64,000 nucleotides of DNA from Dyella acidiphila (GCF_014863405.1 NZ_JACZZA010000002.1:186001-250000); one strand, 5' to 3'. Shown: positions 17,557 to 27,850, numbered from the stretch's first letter. Notes: generated by a model not told the origin, from the sequence alone. Numbers and translations are program-made.

Positions 17557-19128
17557 TTACTTGCCGATGTCCTTGAGGATCTCGTTGGTGTAGCCAAGCA
17601 CGCCCACGCTCGGATACGAGTTGCAGGTCGACGAGGCGCCGCCTGCCGCACACGGCGTATCGCGATCCAGCGACCAGAAGTGCACGCCGGCCAGGCCGTT
17701 GGCGGTGGCGTAGTTGGTAATGGTGTCGATATCGGCCAGCGTAGTGATTTCGCTGGCCGAATCGTTCTGGCCGATCATCGGCGTCAGCTCGATATGGCTG
17801 GATGGCACGCCATAGGTGTGCTGCAAATTGACCACCGCCTGCACCGCCGACTGACCCATTTCGCAGACGCCGCTCACCACCACGCAATTGGCCGCCGAGG
17901 TGCCGCCGTAATCCATCGTCATCAGGTTGATGGTGTAGTTCTTCAACGCCGGACTGGATGCCTGGATCGCCTGCACCACCCACGCGCCGAGAGTATTGAC
18001 GCCGCCATAGCTGCCGTCGGAAGCACCCAGCGTGGCGATGGTGAAGGAGAAGCGCAGGTTCGGATATTGCGACTGCGCCGCGGCCACGTCGGCCACCAGC
18101 TGCTGAATTTCAGCTTGCGACTGGCCGCCTTCGATATCGAAGTCCACGCCGATCATCTGCGCGGTGTAGTACTTGGCGATAAAGCTCTCGAACGCCGATG
18201 CCGACGAACAGGTGAACACGCCGGCTTCGCCGCCGGTGGACACGATGTAGTTGAGACCTGCGCTGGACAGCGAGTTGGCTGCGCCTGGCGTGATGTTGGC
18301 GGAAATGAATTCCGACGGCGTCACGCCGGCCCAGTTCTCGCTGCCGCATTCGCCGGTGGCGAAGGCCAGCGTGATTGCGGGCAGTTGCGGCACCTGTGTT
18401 TCATACAGACCACCGCTGCCGACCACCGGAATCGCCGTACCCGTCACCGCCGTGGCCATCGCATACGTATTCCAGTTCATGTTGATGCTCATGTCCTTGT
18501 AGGGACTGAACACGAAGCCGCTGGGTGTAGGCGTGGGTGTCGGAGTTGGCGTAGGTGTCGGAGTGGGGGTGGGTGTCGGTGTAGGAGTCGGCGTGGGTGT
18601 AGGAGTCGGCGTGGGCGTCGGCGCGCCGCTGCACGATCCCTCCGACGTCCACGGCGCACCGCTACCGGCGGCGCCGTTGTTGGTCGCCGGATTATTGCCC
18701 TGGGTCCAGAAGTTCGCCTTGTAGTTCACGCCGCTTTCGCTGACCAGCGCACCGCCACTGTAAGCGGTGGACGCCACCCAGGCCGGATCGCAGCCGGGCG
18801 ATGGCGTGGGGGTCGGCGTGGGCGTGGGCGAGCCGCCGCAAGCACCTTGCGAGGTCCAGGGTTCGCCGCTGCCGGCACCGCCACTGTTGCTCGCCGGGTC
18901 ATTGCCCTGCGTCCAGAAGTTCGCCACGTAGTTGACGCCGTTCTCGCTGGCCTGGTTGCCGGCGACATAGACATTGGTGGAAACCCACGCCGCCGCGCAG
19001 CTCGCTTGCGCATGCACGGCCTGTATCGGCGCCACCGTCAGCACGGTGGTGGAAAGCGCCGCGCCAACCGCGGTGCTCAGGGAACTCAACGCCAGCGTGG
19101 ACCACTTGCTTGATTTCTTCACTTGCAT
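17557..19128 (-). CDS. Secreted modular GH18 chitinase with two chitin-binding domains
   Basis: This 523-residue enzyme is built as follows: signal peptide (1-41), CBM5/12 chitin-binding domain (about 43-97, with WTQGNDP and a final C), short Thr-Pro linker, second CBM5/12 (about 112-166), long (Thr-Pro)n linker (about 170-202), GH18 catalytic domain (203-523). The catalytic motif is GVDFDIEGG with Glu333. Paired cysteines suggest disulfides. The ATG at 19128 follows GGAGA. It is a close paralog of the chitinase directly upstream (19434-20765), including the leader before the start codon. Together with that enzyme it should degrade insoluble chitin outside the cell. Confidence 0.92.
   Translation of the reverse strand: MQVKKSSKWSTLALSSLSTAVGAALSTTVLTVAPIQAVHAQASCAAAWVSTNVYVAGNQASENGVNYVANFWTQGNDPASNSGGAGSGEPWTSQGACGGSPTPTPTPTPSPGCDPAWVASTAYSGGALVSESGVNYKANFWTQGNNPATNNGAAGSGAPWTSEGSCSGAPTPTPTPTPTPTPTPTPTPTPTPTPTPTPTPTPSGFVFSPYKDMSINMNWNTYAMATAVTGTAIPVVGSGGLYETQVPQLPAITLAFATGECGSENWAGVTPSEFISANITPGAANSLSSAGLNYIVSTGGEAGVFTCSSASAFESFIAKYYTAQMIGVDFDIEGGQSQAEIQQLVADVAAAQSQYPNLRFSFTIATLGASDGSYGGVNTLGAWVVQAIQASSPALKNYTINLMTMDYGGTSAANCVVVSGVCEMGQSAVQAVVNLQHTYGVPSSHIELTPMIGQNDSASEITTLADIDTITNYATANGLAGVHFWSLDRDTPCAAGGASSTCNSYPSVGVLGYTNEILKDIGK
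18523..18622. repeat. Tandem GT/GC-rich minisatellite encoding the Thr-Pro linker
   Basis: Repeats of 6 nt (variants of GGTGTA, GGCGTG, GGAGTC) on the plus strand encode alternating Pro-Thr on the minus strand. Such tracts change length by slippage or recombination, and a matching tract lies at 20385-20467. Confidence 0.8.
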
Positions 19129-19433
19129 GGGACTGTCTCCAAGGTTGGATTGAACCGCGACAGGTGAGAAACATCGGCGTATGCACGGCCGCGTTCCGGG
19201 CAGCCATGGGGGATCGGCGCCACACCCTTCCATGCGCGCTGAATACCGCGTGTTCTGCTTTGCGATGACTGTGCAAATAGATGTGCAGCGCCAGCTCGAT
19301 GCGCACTGCACCTGTGCATGCCGGCAGCGAACCGGGCGTTCCGGTCCGCTGCGACATCCCCTGCTCCATCCGTGGCAACCGGACGCGTGCGCCCGGCCGC
19401 GCACGGCATGGCGCCGTGCGCGCTTGCTTGTAT
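19129..19433. other. Intergenic region between the two paralogous chitinases
   Basis: This 305-nt stretch holds the 5' leader of the downstream chitinase, which resembles that of the upstream copy over about 50 nt before the start. A hairpin (GCGCACGG/CCGTGCGC, 19399-19421) lies just past the end of the upstream chitinase gene and may end its transcript. No ORF is convincing. Confidence 0.5.
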
Positions 19434-20765
19434 TTACTTGCCGAGGTCTTTCAGGAACTCGTTGGTGAAGCCGAGCACACCCACGCTCGGATACGAGTTG
19501 CAGGTGGCCGAAGCCGAACCTGCCGCGCACGGCGTGTCGCGATCCAGCGACCAGAAGTGCACGCCGGCCAGGCCATTGGCGGTGGCGTAGTTGGTGATGG
19601 TGTCGACGTCGGCCAGGGTGGTGATTTCACCCTGCGAATCGTTCTGCCCGATCATCGGCGTCAGCTCGATATGGCTGGCGGGAATGCCATAGGTGTGCTC
19701 CAGGTTCTGCGCCGCCTGGATCGCCGACTGGCCCATTTCGCAGGCGCCGTTCACCACCACGCAATTGGCCGCCGAGGTGCCGCCGTAATCCATCGTCATC
19801 AGGTTGATGGTGTAGTTCTTCAGCGCCGGACTGGAAGCCAGCACCGCCCGCACCACTTCGTCGCCCAGCGAATTCACGCCGCCGTAGCTGCCGTCGGAAG
19901 CACCCAGCGTGGCGATGGTGAAGGAGAAGCGCAGGTTCGGATATTCCGATTGCGCGGCAGCGGCATCCGCCACCAGTTGCTGGATCTCGGCTTGCGACTG
20001 GCCGCCTTCGATATCGAAGTCCACGCCAACCATGTGCGCCGTGTAATACGAAGCGATAAAGCTTTCGAACGACGACGCCGAGCCGCAGCTGAAGGTGCCG
20101 GCCTGGCCGCCGGTGGACACTACATAGTTAAGCCCGGCGCTGTTCAAGGCGCTGATATTGCCGGCGATGAAACCCGAAGCCGAAATGCCGGCCCAGTTCT
20201 CGCTGCCGCAGGTGCCGGTGGCGAAGGCCAGCGTGATCGCACCCAGGTTCGGCTCTTGCGTTGAATAGAAGCTGCCGCTGCCGACCAGCGGCAAGGTGCT
20301 GCCGGTGACCGCGGTCTGCATCACATCCGTATTCCAATTGACGCTGACGCTGATGTCCTTGTACGGACTGAACACGAAGCCGCTGGGCGCTGGCGTCGGG
20401 GTTGGCGTAGGAGTCGGCGTGGGCGTGGGGGTCGGTGTAGGAGTCGGCGTAGGGGTCGGCGTCGGCGAGCCGCCGCACGCGCCTTGCGAGGTCCACGGCT
20501 GACCGCTGCCGGCGCCGCCATTGTTGGTGGCCGGATCGTTGCCCTGGGTCCACCAGTTGGCAACGTAATTGGTGCCGTTCTCGCTGGCCTGGTTGCCGGC
20601 GGTGTAAACCTGCGTGGCACTCCACGCAGCAGCGCATGCCGCTTCGGCATGCACGGTCTGCACCGGTGCTGCGGTAAGCAGCGTGGTGGACAAGGCCGCA
20701 CCCAGTGCGGTGCTCAGCGAGCTCAAGGCCAGGGCGGACCACTTCGTCGACTTCTTCACTTGCAT
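19434..20765 (-). CDS. Secreted modular GH18 chitinase with one chitin-binding domain
   Basis: This 443-residue paralog of the neighbouring chitinase has signal peptide (1-41), a single CBM5/12 (about 43-97), a Thr-Pro linker (about 100-127) and a GH18 domain (128-443) with GVDFDIEGG and catalytic Glu253. The catalytic domains are very similar, and the signal peptides nearly match. The difference is one chitin-binding domain and linker length. The ATG at 20765 is preceded by CTGGAGACAGTCCT, matching the other copy. A tandem duplication is the simplest origin. Acts extracellularly on chitin. Confidence 0.92.
   Translation of the reverse strand: MQVKKSTKWSALALSSLSTALGAALSTTLLTAAPVQTVHAEAACAAAWSATQVYTAGNQASENGTNYVANWWTQGNDPATNNGGAGSGQPWTSQGACGGSPTPTPTPTPTPTPTPTPTPTPTPTPAPSGFVFSPYKDISVSVNWNTDVMQTAVTGSTLPLVGSGSFYSTQEPNLGAITLAFATGTCGSENWAGISASGFIAGNISALNSAGLNYVVSTGGQAGTFSCGSASSFESFIASYYTAHMVGVDFDIEGGQSQAEIQQLVADAAAAQSEYPNLRFSFTIATLGASDGSYGGVNSLGDEVVRAVLASSPALKNYTINLMTMDYGGTSAANCVVVNGACEMGQSAIQAAQNLEHTYGIPASHIELTPMIGQNDSQGEITTLADVDTITNYATANGLAGVHFWSLDRDTPCAAGSASATCNSYPSVGVLGFTNEFLKDLGK
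20385..20467. repeat. Tandem GT/GC-rich minisatellite, second copy
   Basis: The same hexamer-type repeat as at 18523-18622 encodes the Thr-Pro linker of the upstream chitinase. Identity between the two tracts makes recombination between the genes plausible. Confidence 0.8.
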
Positions 20766-21358
20766 AGGACTGTCTCCAGGCTTGGATGGAATCACAAACA
20801 GGTGAGCTGCATCGGCGATTTCAGACGCCTTCCAGGCAGTCATGTGGGGACGATCGCCTTGTTCGCTTCCATGCGTGTTCCCGCGTGTCATGCATGTCGC
20901 ACTTGCCAAAAAGCGCAGCGAGTATCTGCCTAGCATGACAACGTTGTCCAGTACGTTTGGCCGCTATGCCCACGCGATAACGTGATTCGTATCGCAAAGA
21001 AGAAATTGCCATATCTGCATTGCGTCAATTCACACTTCGTGCACAACCATGCACAGCAAAAAGGCCAGAAAAGCAGCCTTTTGACGCTGCAACGCAACAA
21101 GCAGGCGATGCCCGCGGCATACGATCGATGCAATGCAAACGCAAGCATCAAGCGGTGCGCGGCATCGCTGCGATGCCATCTTCGGGCATCTGGCAGTGCA
21201 ACACATGCCCGGCATGGCGTGGCGCAAAAAATAGACACTTATGACAACGATGGCCACGAAGGACAGCGCCGGCCAGGACAAAAATTCCCGCGCCGCATGT
21301 CGAATCGCGCGCACGCTGCTCGTCGCCATGTAGAGCCACCACGCACAGGAGCTTGGCC
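20766..21358. other. 593-nt divergent intergenic region
   Basis: This carries the shared chitinase leader (about 20766-20815) and a less GC-rich central part. A hairpin, CAAAAAGGC with GCCTTTTG (about 21057-21083), has A and T tracts on both sides and could end an unrecognised small RNA. The reading frames seen here lack ribosome sites and look like chance. No gene is called. Confidence 0.4.
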
Positions 21359-21859
21359 GTGAATACCCGATTCCAGCGCATCACCCCTTTCCTATGGTTC
21401 GACGACAAGGCCGAAGAGGCCGCGCACTTCTACGTATCGGTGTTCGACAACGCGCGCATCCTCGCCAGCACCCGCTACGGCAAAGAGGCAGCCGCTGCAT
21501 CGGGGCGCGCGGCAGGCTCGATCATGACGATCGCCTTCGAACTGGATGGCCACAAGTTCACCGCACTCAACGGCGGCCCGGTGTTCAACTTCACGCCCGC
21601 GCTGTCGCTGGTGGTCAATTGCCATACGCAAGAAGAAGTCGACCACTACTGGAACAAGCTCTCGGCCGATGGCGATCCCACCGCGCAGCAATGCGGCTGG
21701 CTGAAAGATCGCTATGGGCTGTCCTGGCAGATCGTGCCGACGCAGCTGGTCGACTATCTGACGCATGCCGATGCGGCGAAAGCGCAAAAGGCCATGCAAG
21801 CCATGCTCAAGATGAAGAAGATCGACCTGGCCGTGTTGCAGCAGGCGACAGAAGCCTGA
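21359..21859 (+). CDS. VOC family protein (PhnB-like)
   Basis: The 166-residue protein has the vicinal-oxygen-chelate fold of the PhnB/3-demethylubiquinone-methyltransferase-like group, opening TPFLWFDDKAEEAAHFYVSVF and continuing with the NGGP segment. The end (GLSWQIVP) is a family hallmark. Members are often metal-binding and include glyoxalases and resistance proteins; this subgroup has no firm function. The GTG at 21359 lies 8 nt after AGGA, which is better than the TTG at 21353. Single gene. Confidence 0.82.
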   Translation: MNTRFQRITPFLWFDDKAEEAAHFYVSVFDNARILASTRYGKEAAAASGRAAGSIMTIAFELDGHKFTALNGGPVFNFTPALSLVVNCHTQEEVDHYWNKLSADGDPTAQQCGWLKDRYGLSWQIVPTQLVDYLTHADAAKAQKAMQAMLKMKKIDLAVLQQATEA

Positions 21860-21942
21860 AATGTCGCGCCCTCCTGCGCATCACGGGGAGGGCGTCGCCG
21901 CTTGTACCATGGGGCACGCATCGGGCCCCGAAGAACAGCGCA

Positions 21943-21972
21943 ATGACGCAGCGCACCATCCAGGCGTATAAT
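21943..21972 (+). promoter_or_regulatory. Sigma-70 type promoter of the MFS gene
   Basis: A perfect -10 TATAAT (21967-21972) sits 18 nt after ATGACG (21943-21948), a fair -35. Transcription would start near 21979, which rules out the earliest in-frame ATG at 21971 as the start codon of the MFS gene. Confidence 0.55.
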
Positions 21973-22021
21973 GGATGAATCCGGCTCCCCCTACCGGATG
22001 GATCAATACAGTCTTACTCCC

Positions 22022-23254
22022 ATGGCCGATGCCTCCCGCTCCATCGCGACCGAACACGGTCGCCAGTCCGGCGTGCTGCTGTCGATTCTCAGCACCGTCG
22101 CCTTCACCTTCATCGCCTATCTGACCATCGGCCTGTCCCTGGCCGTGCTGCCGACCTTCGTGCATGGCCAGCTGGGCCTCGGCGCGATGCTGGCCGGCCT
22201 GGCCATCAGCGTGCAGTACGTGGCGACCTTGCTCAGCCGTCCGCATGTCGGCCGCATGGCCGATGCGAAAGGTCCCAAGCGCACGGTGATCACCGGCCTC
22301 ACGCTGTGCGCCGCCAGCGGCGCGCTGCTGTTGCTGGGCGCACTGGCAGCGCATTGGACATGGCTCAGCCTGAGCCTGATCTTCCTGGCGCGACTGGCGC
22401 TGGGTTGCGCAGAAAGCTGCGTCGGCACCGGCGCCATCACCTGGGGCATGGGCCAGGTCGGCCATCACCACACTGCGCGGGTCATTTCCTGGAATGGCGT
22501 GGCCACCTATGGCGCGATCGCCGCCGGCGCACCGCTGGGCGTGCTGCTCGATCACCGTTTCGGCTTCGCCGCCATCGGCGTGATCAGCCTGCTGCTGCCG
22601 CTGCTCGCCCTGCCGCTGGCGCAACTCAAGCGCGCCACGGCGGTAGCTGCAGAGGAACGCTCGCCCTTCCGCACGGTAGCCGCGCGCGTCATTCCCTACG
22701 GTATCGGCCTGGCGCTGGGCTCGATCGGCTTCGGTTGCATCGCCACCTTTATCACGCTGTTCTATGCCACGCATGGCTGGGACAACGCCGCCTTCGCGCT
22801 CACCGTGTTCGGCGTGGTGTTCGTCGGCGTACGCTTTATCTTCGGCCGCACCATCAACTGGCTGGGCGGTTATCGCGTGGCGATGGCGTCGCTGGCCATC
22901 GAAGCGATCGGCTTGCTGACCATGTGCCTGGCGACGAACGCGCACATGGCCACGATTGGCGCAGCCGTCGCCGGCCTGGGTTTTTCATTGGTGTTCCCGG
23001 CGCTCGGGGTGGAAGCGGTGCACCGCGTGCCGGCGCACAGCCGCGGCTCGGCGCTGGGCGTGTTTTCCGTGTTCATGGACGTGGCCATGGCGCTCGCCGG
23101 CCCCTTCGGCGGCTGGGTTGCCGGCGGCATGGGCTACAACGCGGTGTATGGACTGGCGGCGATCGCGGCGATTGCCGCAGTGATTCTTGCATTGGTGTTG
23201 CAGGCGCAGGCGGCGCGTGAGGCCGCCACGCCAGCCATGGCAACGGATGCGTGA
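22022..23254 (+). CDS. MFS transporter, YhhS-like (UPF0226)
   Basis: This 410-residue 12-helix major facilitator resembles E. coli YhhS, with strong agreement in the YLTIGLSLAVLPTFVHG helix-1/2 region, the SRPHVGRMAD loop (MFS motif A position), RVISWNG in helix 5 and GFSLVFPALGVEAV in helix 10. YhhS-type carriers are proton-driven exporters, linked to arabinose or glyphosate efflux in some reports; the substrate here is unknown. Starts at 21998 and 22022 are both compatible with the promoter; 22022 aligns best with YhhS. Inner membrane. Confidence 0.85.
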   Translation: MADASRSIATEHGRQSGVLLSILSTVAFTFIAYLTIGLSLAVLPTFVHGQLGLGAMLAGLAISVQYVATLLSRPHVGRMADAKGPKRTVITGLTLCAASGALLLLGALAAHWTWLSLSLIFLARLALGCAESCVGTGAITWGMGQVGHHHTARVISWNGVATYGAIAAGAPLGVLLDHRFGFAAIGVISLLLPLLALPLAQLKRATAVAAEERSPFRTVAARVIPYGIGLALGSIGFGCIATFITLFYATHGWDNAAFALTVFGVVFVGVRFIFGRTINWLGGYRVAMASLAIEAIGLLTMCLATNAHMATIGAAVAGLGFSLVFPALGVEAVHRVPAHSRGSALGVFSVFMDVAMALAGPFGGWVAGGMGYNAVYGLAAIAAIAAVILALVLQAQAAREAATPAMATDA

Positions 23255-23404
23255 GCCCGCGCCAATGACGTGGGTACGGGCACTGCCCACAAATCGCCAC
23301 ACCACTGTCAAATATCTGAAATATAAGATTATTTTAGGATTTTTCACCTAAAGTTCACGCCACTGGCGCCGACTAGGAGGCATCCCCTTCCCCAAGGTGT
23401 GCCC

Positions 23405-25048
23405 ATGTCCCGTTTGTTCTCCGGCCTGTTTCGGGTCACGTTGCGTCGAATCCTCCTGCTTCGTCTTGCCGGCACGCTGCTGCTGCTACTCGCCATCGGC
23501 GCCATGTGTGCGCTGCAACTGACGCATGCAGACCAGCGCATCCAGTCGGTGGTCAGCGGCACGCTGGCGCCGATCTCCGATGTCGGCCGCATCCAGAGCG
23601 ATTTCAACAACGATTTCCAGGCGCTCTCGCATGCCGTGCTGATGCGCCTGCCTTCGGCGGCCGACGATGCCGCCACCGCCATCAAAAGCAACCGCGTCGA
23701 TATCGATCGCTACTGGAAGCCACTGCTGCAGAGCGGCCTGGGTACGCAACAACAGCAGCTGCTGACCGTGGCGGCCGAACATCGCAAGGATGCCGAACAG
23801 GCCATGGACGATACGCTGGCACTGCTGCAGGCCGGCCAGTTCGATATCGCCCAGCTCAAGCTCGCCACCGACGTGCAGCCGGACTTGGTGCCGCTGCAAA
23901 GCGATTTCACCAATCTGTTCGAGAGCGCTCTGGCTGCCGGCAAGGCGGAAGCGCAGACCCAGCATGTCGCCAACCGGCATGCATTGATCGTGCTGCTGGC
24001 GGTATTCGCCGGCGCCTTGCTGCTGGCCTGCCTTAGCGACGGCATCCTGATCCGCGCGCTGGGCGCACGCCTGCGGCTGGCCAGCGGTGTGGCGCAGCGC
24101 ATTGCACGCGGCGAACTGGGGCAACCGGTGGCGATCGGCCGCGACGACGAGATCGGCGATCTGCTGCGCGCCCTGGTGGCGATGGATACGCAATTGGCCG
24201 GAGTCGTCTACGAAGTGCGCAACGGTGCCGCCCAGGTCCGCGAAGGCGCGCAGATGCTCGAACAAAGCACGCTGACGCTGAGCCAGCGCACGCAAGCGCA
24301 GGCAGCGAGCCTGGAACAGAGTTCCGCCTCGATGGAACAGATGGCCGCCAGCGTGGCCGAAGCTGCCGCGATGGCGGATCAGGCCAGCCGCGTCGCCGCC
24401 GATTCGCGCCGCCTGGCCGAGCAAGGCCAGCACGTGGTGGCGCATTCGGTGACTGCCATGGATGCGATCGATCGCTCCGGCCAGCGCATTGCCGAATTCG
24501 TCGGCCTGATCAACGACGTGGCGTTCCAGACCAACCTGCTTGCGCTCAACGCCGCAGTGGAAGCCGCGCGCGCCGGCGAACATGGACGCGGCTTCGCGGT
24601 GGTTGCCGCCGAAGTGCGCGAACTGGCGCAGCGCTGCTCGGCCGCTGCCCGCGAAGTGAAGCAGTCGATCGAGGCCAGCGCCGATGCACTGCTCGACGGC
24701 CGCAGCCATGTCCAGCGTTCCGGCGAGGCCTTGCACGGCATCGTCGCCAGCGCTGCACTGGTATCGGAAAAAGTAGCCGGCATGGCACTCTCCGGCCGCG
24801 AACAGAAGGCCGGCATCGACCAGGTCAATCTGGCCGTGGCCGGCATGGACGCCATGACCCAGGAAAACGCCGCGCTGGTCGAGCGCACCGCCAGCATGAG
24901 CCACAACATGCGCGACAACGCGGAAGCTTTGCTGCAGCAGATGGCGTTCTTCCGCATCGAAGCGGTTGCGATCGGTGAAGGCATCCATCCGGTCCAGGCC
25001 GTGCCGCCGATCGCAGCGATCTATCCCAGCCTGGATCAAGCCGCCTAG
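23405..25048 (+). CDS. Methyl-accepting chemotaxis protein
   Basis: The 547-residue chemoreceptor has an N-terminal membrane segment (about 18-38), a periplasmic four-helix-bundle ligand domain (about 40-195), a second membrane segment (about 197-218), a HAMP region with [11 protein letters not shown], and a long cytoplasmic coiled coil. The signalling hairpin tip is intact ([20 protein letters not shown]). No C-terminal CheR-binding pentapeptide is seen. The stop is 4 nt before the ATG of the EAL-CBS-GGDEF gene, so the two are co-transcribed and possibly coupled. No che genes are nearby. Start ATG 23405, after AAGG. Confidence 0.92.
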   Translation: MSRLFSGLFRVTLRRILLLRLAGTLLLLLAIGAMCALQLTHADQRIQSVVSGTLAPISDVGRIQSDFNNDFQALSHAVLMRLPSAADDAATAIKSNRVDIDRYWKPLLQSGLGTQQQQLLTVAAEHRKDAEQAMDDTLALLQAGQFDIAQLKLATDVQPDLVPLQSDFTNLFESALAAGKAEAQTQHVANRHALIVLLAVFAGALLLACLSDGILIRALGARLRLASGVAQRIARGELGQPVAIGRDDEIGDLLRALVAMDTQLAGVVYEVRNGAAQVREGAQMLEQSTLTLSQRTQAQAASLEQSSASMEQMAASVAEAAAMADQASRVAADSRRLAEQGQHVVAHSVTAMDAIDRSGQRIAEFVGLINDVAFQTNLLALNAAVEAARAGEHGRGFAVVAAEVRELAQRCSAAAREVKQSIEASADALLDGRSHVQRSGEALHGIVASAALVSEKVAGMALSGREQKAGIDQVNLAVAGMDAMTQENAALVERTASMSHNMRDNAEALLQQMAFFRIEAVAIGEGIHPVQAVPPIAAIYPSLDQAA

Positions 25049-25052
25049 TGTC

Positions 25053-26837
25053 ATGGTCTTTCAGCGCGACAGTGCACGCCTTACTTCGCTGCTCGACCGG
25101 GCGCAGAACAACTTGCACGCCGTATTCCAGCCGCTGGTGCGGCTCGATACGCTGGAAATCGTCGCGCACGAAGGGCTGACGCGTCCGGCCGAAGATCTCG
25201 GCGGCATCAGCACGCCGGAGCTGCTGAACCTGGCGCGCGTCGAAGGGCGGCTGGGCGAATTCGAACTGGCTGCCGCACGCACCGTTTGCAGCGCGTTCGT
25301 GGCACAGCAGGCGCCCGGGCGCCTGCTGGTGAATCTGAGCGCGCAGGCGTTCATGCAGAAATCGATCAAGCCCGACGACCTGATCGATGCGCTGAGCGCC
25401 GGCGGCATGGATCTCAGCCGTATCACCATCGAGCTGACCGAGCGCGACATCGTCGACGAACCCGCGCGCCTGGCGAACGCGCTCGGCTATCTGCGCGCAC
25501 GCGGGGTGCGCTTTGCGCTGGACGATTTCGGCAATGGCCATTCCAACTTCGAGATGTGGAATGAAATCCATCCGGAAGTGGTGAAGATCGACCGCTACCT
25601 GATCCACGGCCTGGCCAAGAGCGCCGAACGCCTCGCCATCGTGCGCGCGCTGTGCCAGGTGGCCGAAACGCTCGGCGCCGACCTGGTCGGCGAAGGCGTG
25701 GAAGAAGCCGACGACTTGCGCATGCTGCGCGAACTGGGCATCTCCTATGCGCAGGGCTTCCTGCTCGGCCGTCCGGCGCCGCGAGTGGTCGACAAGGTCT
25801 GCGACAGCGTGGTGAGCGCGCTGAACCATCCGATGATCGCCGTGCCGCCGCGCCTGCGCGGCCCGGTCACGCAGCGGCCGATGCACCTGGGCCACCTGGT
25901 GATCGAAGCACCCGCGCTCACCGCGCAACACAACAACAACGATGTAATCGCCCTGTTTAGCAGACAGCCGGAACTGCATGCATTGGCGGTAGTAGAAGAA
26001 GAACAACCGATCGGCCTGATCAACCGGCGCGTCTTCAGCGAACGCATGGCGCAGCCGTATACGCGCGAACTGTATGGCCGCAAAAGCTGTACCGCCTTCA
26101 TGCATGAAGCACCGTTGCTGTGCGATGTGCGGCAATCGCTGGAAAGCATGGCCGATATCCTGCGCGGGCAGGATCAGCGCTATCTCAGCGACGGCTTCGT
26201 GATCACCCGCGAAGGACGCTATCTGGGCCTGGGCACCGGCGAATCACTGGTGCGCCGGGTTACCGAACTGCGCATCGAGGCTGCCCGCTATGCCAATCCG
26301 CTGACCTTCCTGCCCGGCAATATCCCGGTGACCGAACACGTAGCGCGGCTGCTGCGCGCGGAAGTGGCGTTCACCGTGGCCTACGTGGATCTCAACCACT
26401 TCAAGCCGTTCAACGACCAGTACGGCTATTTCCGCGGCGACGAGATGATCCGCCTGCTGGCCGGCATTCTTACTGCGCAGGTGAATCCGCGCAGCGATTT
26501 TGTCGGGCATATCGGCGGCGACGATTTCCTGCTGGTGTTCCAGAGCGAGGATTGGGAACAACGCTGCCGCCAGATGGTGGCGCTGTTCAACCAGCGCGCC
26601 CAGGGCCTGTTCGCGGAGGAAGACATCACGCGCCAGGGCATCGTCGGTGAGGATCGCCACGGCAATACGCAGTTCTTTCCGCTCACCACCGTGGCGATCG
26701 GCGCCGTGCGTGTCGCGCCGCCCTTTCCGGGCCATCCGGAAACGCTGGCGACGCTCGCCGCGCGGGCCAAGCGTCACGCCAAGCGTGCGCAGGTGGGCTT
26801 CTATCTGCTGGCCGGCGAGTCCAACTGGCCGGCCTAG
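25053..26837 (+). CDS. EAL-CBS-GGDEF protein, likely c-di-GMP phosphodiesterase
   Basis: This 594-residue protein carries an EAL domain (about 20-250), a CBS pair (about 280-400) and a GGDEF domain (about 430-590). The EAL signature reads EGL (Glu40). The other catalytic elements are present: NLS, ELTE, DDFG, KID and EGVE, so hydrolysis of c-di-GMP is likely. The cyclase motif is GGDDF (488-492), with Glu replaced by Asp, so that domain is probably a GTP-binding regulator. The CBS pair suggests adenine-nucleotide input. It follows a chemoreceptor gene by 4 nt, which implies that the pair links an external signal to c-di-GMP level. Confidence 0.9.
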   Translation: MVFQRDSARLTSLLDRAQNNLHAVFQPLVRLDTLEIVAHEGLTRPAEDLGGISTPELLNLARVEGRLGEFELAAARTVCSAFVAQQAPGRLLVNLSAQAFMQKSIKPDDLIDALSAGGMDLSRITIELTERDIVDEPARLANALGYLRARGVRFALDDFGNGHSNFEMWNEIHPEVVKIDRYLIHGLAKSAERLAIVRALCQVAETLGADLVGEGVEEADDLRMLRELGISYAQGFLLGRPAPRVVDKVCDSVVSALNHPMIAVPPRLRGPVTQRPMHLGHLVIEAPALTAQHNNNDVIALFSRQPELHALAVVEEEQPIGLINRRVFSERMAQPYTRELYGRKSCTAFMHEAPLLCDVRQSLESMADILRGQDQRYLSDGFVITREGRYLGLGTGESLVRRVTELRIEAARYANPLTFLPGNIPVTEHVARLLRAEVAFTVAYVDLNHFKPFNDQYGYFRGDEMIRLLAGILTAQVNPRSDFVGHIGGDDFLLVFQSEDWEQRCRQMVALFNQRAQGLFAEEDITRQGIVGEDRHGNTQFFPLTTVAIGAVRVAPPFPGHPETLATLAARAKRHAKRAQVGFYLLAGESNWPA

Positions 26838-26874
26838 ACCGACGCGCGGCGTGGCCGCGCGTGCATGGAATGGC

Positions 26875-27249
26875 TCAACGCACGTGCAGCCAGTGCACGT
26901 AGACACGGTTGAGGCGATCTTCTTCGCGGAATCCTTCGCGCCCCTCCACTACCGCGCCCCAGACCGTGCGCGCTACGCCGGCCTGCATCCGGTCGATGCG
27001 TACCTGCTCGCCCGGCGGGATCAGGAAACGCGTCTCCAGCACCATCACATGGTCGCTTTCCCAAACCAGCGTGGCGTGGCGGGCGGTCGTGGCGCCCCAG
27101 CCCAGATGGATCTGCACATTGACGGCGGCAAATGCGCCGCGGTTGTCCAGCTTCCAGCTCTCGGTTTTGCTCAGCAGCGACTGCAGGCGTGGATCTTCCC
27201 AATCCACCTCGTTATTGGACAGCTTCGATTGGGGCTTGAAATGGCTCAT
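26875..27249 (-). CDS. Conserved hypothetical protein, paralog A
   Basis: The 124-residue soluble protein has no recognised domain. It is clearly homologous to the protein encoded at 27470-27850. Shared blocks are WEDPRLQSLL/WDDPELSSLL, LDNRG, LGW, ATLVWE and EGREGFREEDRL near the end, which then closes with HWLHV. The pattern of alternating hydrophobics and the late charged turn suggest a small beta-barrel; a distant PilZ-like fold is a speculation only, as the PilZ RxxxR and NxSxxG motifs are not seen. It is convergent with the EAL gene. Confidence 0.7.
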   Translation of the reverse strand: MSHFKPQSKLSNNEVDWEDPRLQSLLSKTESWKLDNRGAFAAVNVQIHLGWGATTARHATLVWESDHVMVLETRFLIPPGEQVRIDRMQAGVARTVWGAVVEGREGFREEDRLNRVYVHWLHVR

Positions 27250-27469
27250 GCAGGCATCTTTCCGGTTCAGATCGGCGCCACCGCGCCATCGCTCGCACGC
27301 AACATCACCGTGCGCTCCCTGCCCCCCGCAGCAAACGTCGCTACGGGCGTATCAAGCCGGCGTGCCGCGCCTGGCCGGGGGACCGGGGCACCGCAGCGCC
27401 GCATACTGGTTTGGTATTGCTGGCGTGCTTTAGCGCGTTATCGGCCCGGCGGGGATTTCCTTTAGGGCA

Positions 27470-27850
27470 TCAGCTGGTGGGTTTTACCTGCAGCCAGTAC
27501 AGATGGATGCCGCGCAGGCGGTCTTCCTCGCGATAGCCTTCGCGCCCTTCCGCCACCACGCCCCACAGCGTGCGGATGCGCTCGCCCAGATGCTTGTCCA
27601 CCCGCACCTGGTCGCCCTTGGCCAGCGGGAAGGTGGCTTCCAGCACCACCGACCTGTCGCGCTCCCACACCAGCGTCGCCGAGCGGCCCACCGAACCGCT
27701 CCAGCCCAGGTACACCTGCACCTCCTGCGACGTGTAGCCGCCACGGTTGTCCAGCTGCCAGCTGTCGCTGCGCTTGAGCAGGGAGGACAGTTCCGGATCG
27801 TCCCAATTGACGCGGACATGGGAGGACTGGGTATGCGGCTTATGGGTCAT
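27470..27850 (-). CDS. Conserved hypothetical protein, paralog B
   Basis: The 126-residue product is the upstream partner of the 26875-27249 gene and arose by duplication. The central part reads LDNRGGYTSQEVQVYLGW and the C-terminal part EGREGYREEDRLRGIHLYWL. ATG at 27850, followed by a polar His-rich start. The 220-nt gap to its paralog suggests separate or loosely coupled transcription. I do not recognise the family. Cytoplasmic. Confidence 0.7.
   Translation of the reverse strand: MTHKPHTQSSHVRVNWDDPELSSLLKRSDSWQLDNRGGYTSQEVQVYLGWSGSVGRSATLVWERDRSVVLEATFPLAKGDQVRVDKHLGERIRTLWGVVAEGREGYREEDRLRGIHLYWLQVKPTS

Noticed and set aside
18523-18622. Possible CRISPR-like repeat array
   Set aside because: The repeats are hexameric, in frame and encode a Thr-Pro linker; no spacers exist.
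21241-21333. A 30-codon ORF before the VOC gene
   Set aside because: No ribosome site or homology, and it ends before a good start for the VOC gene.
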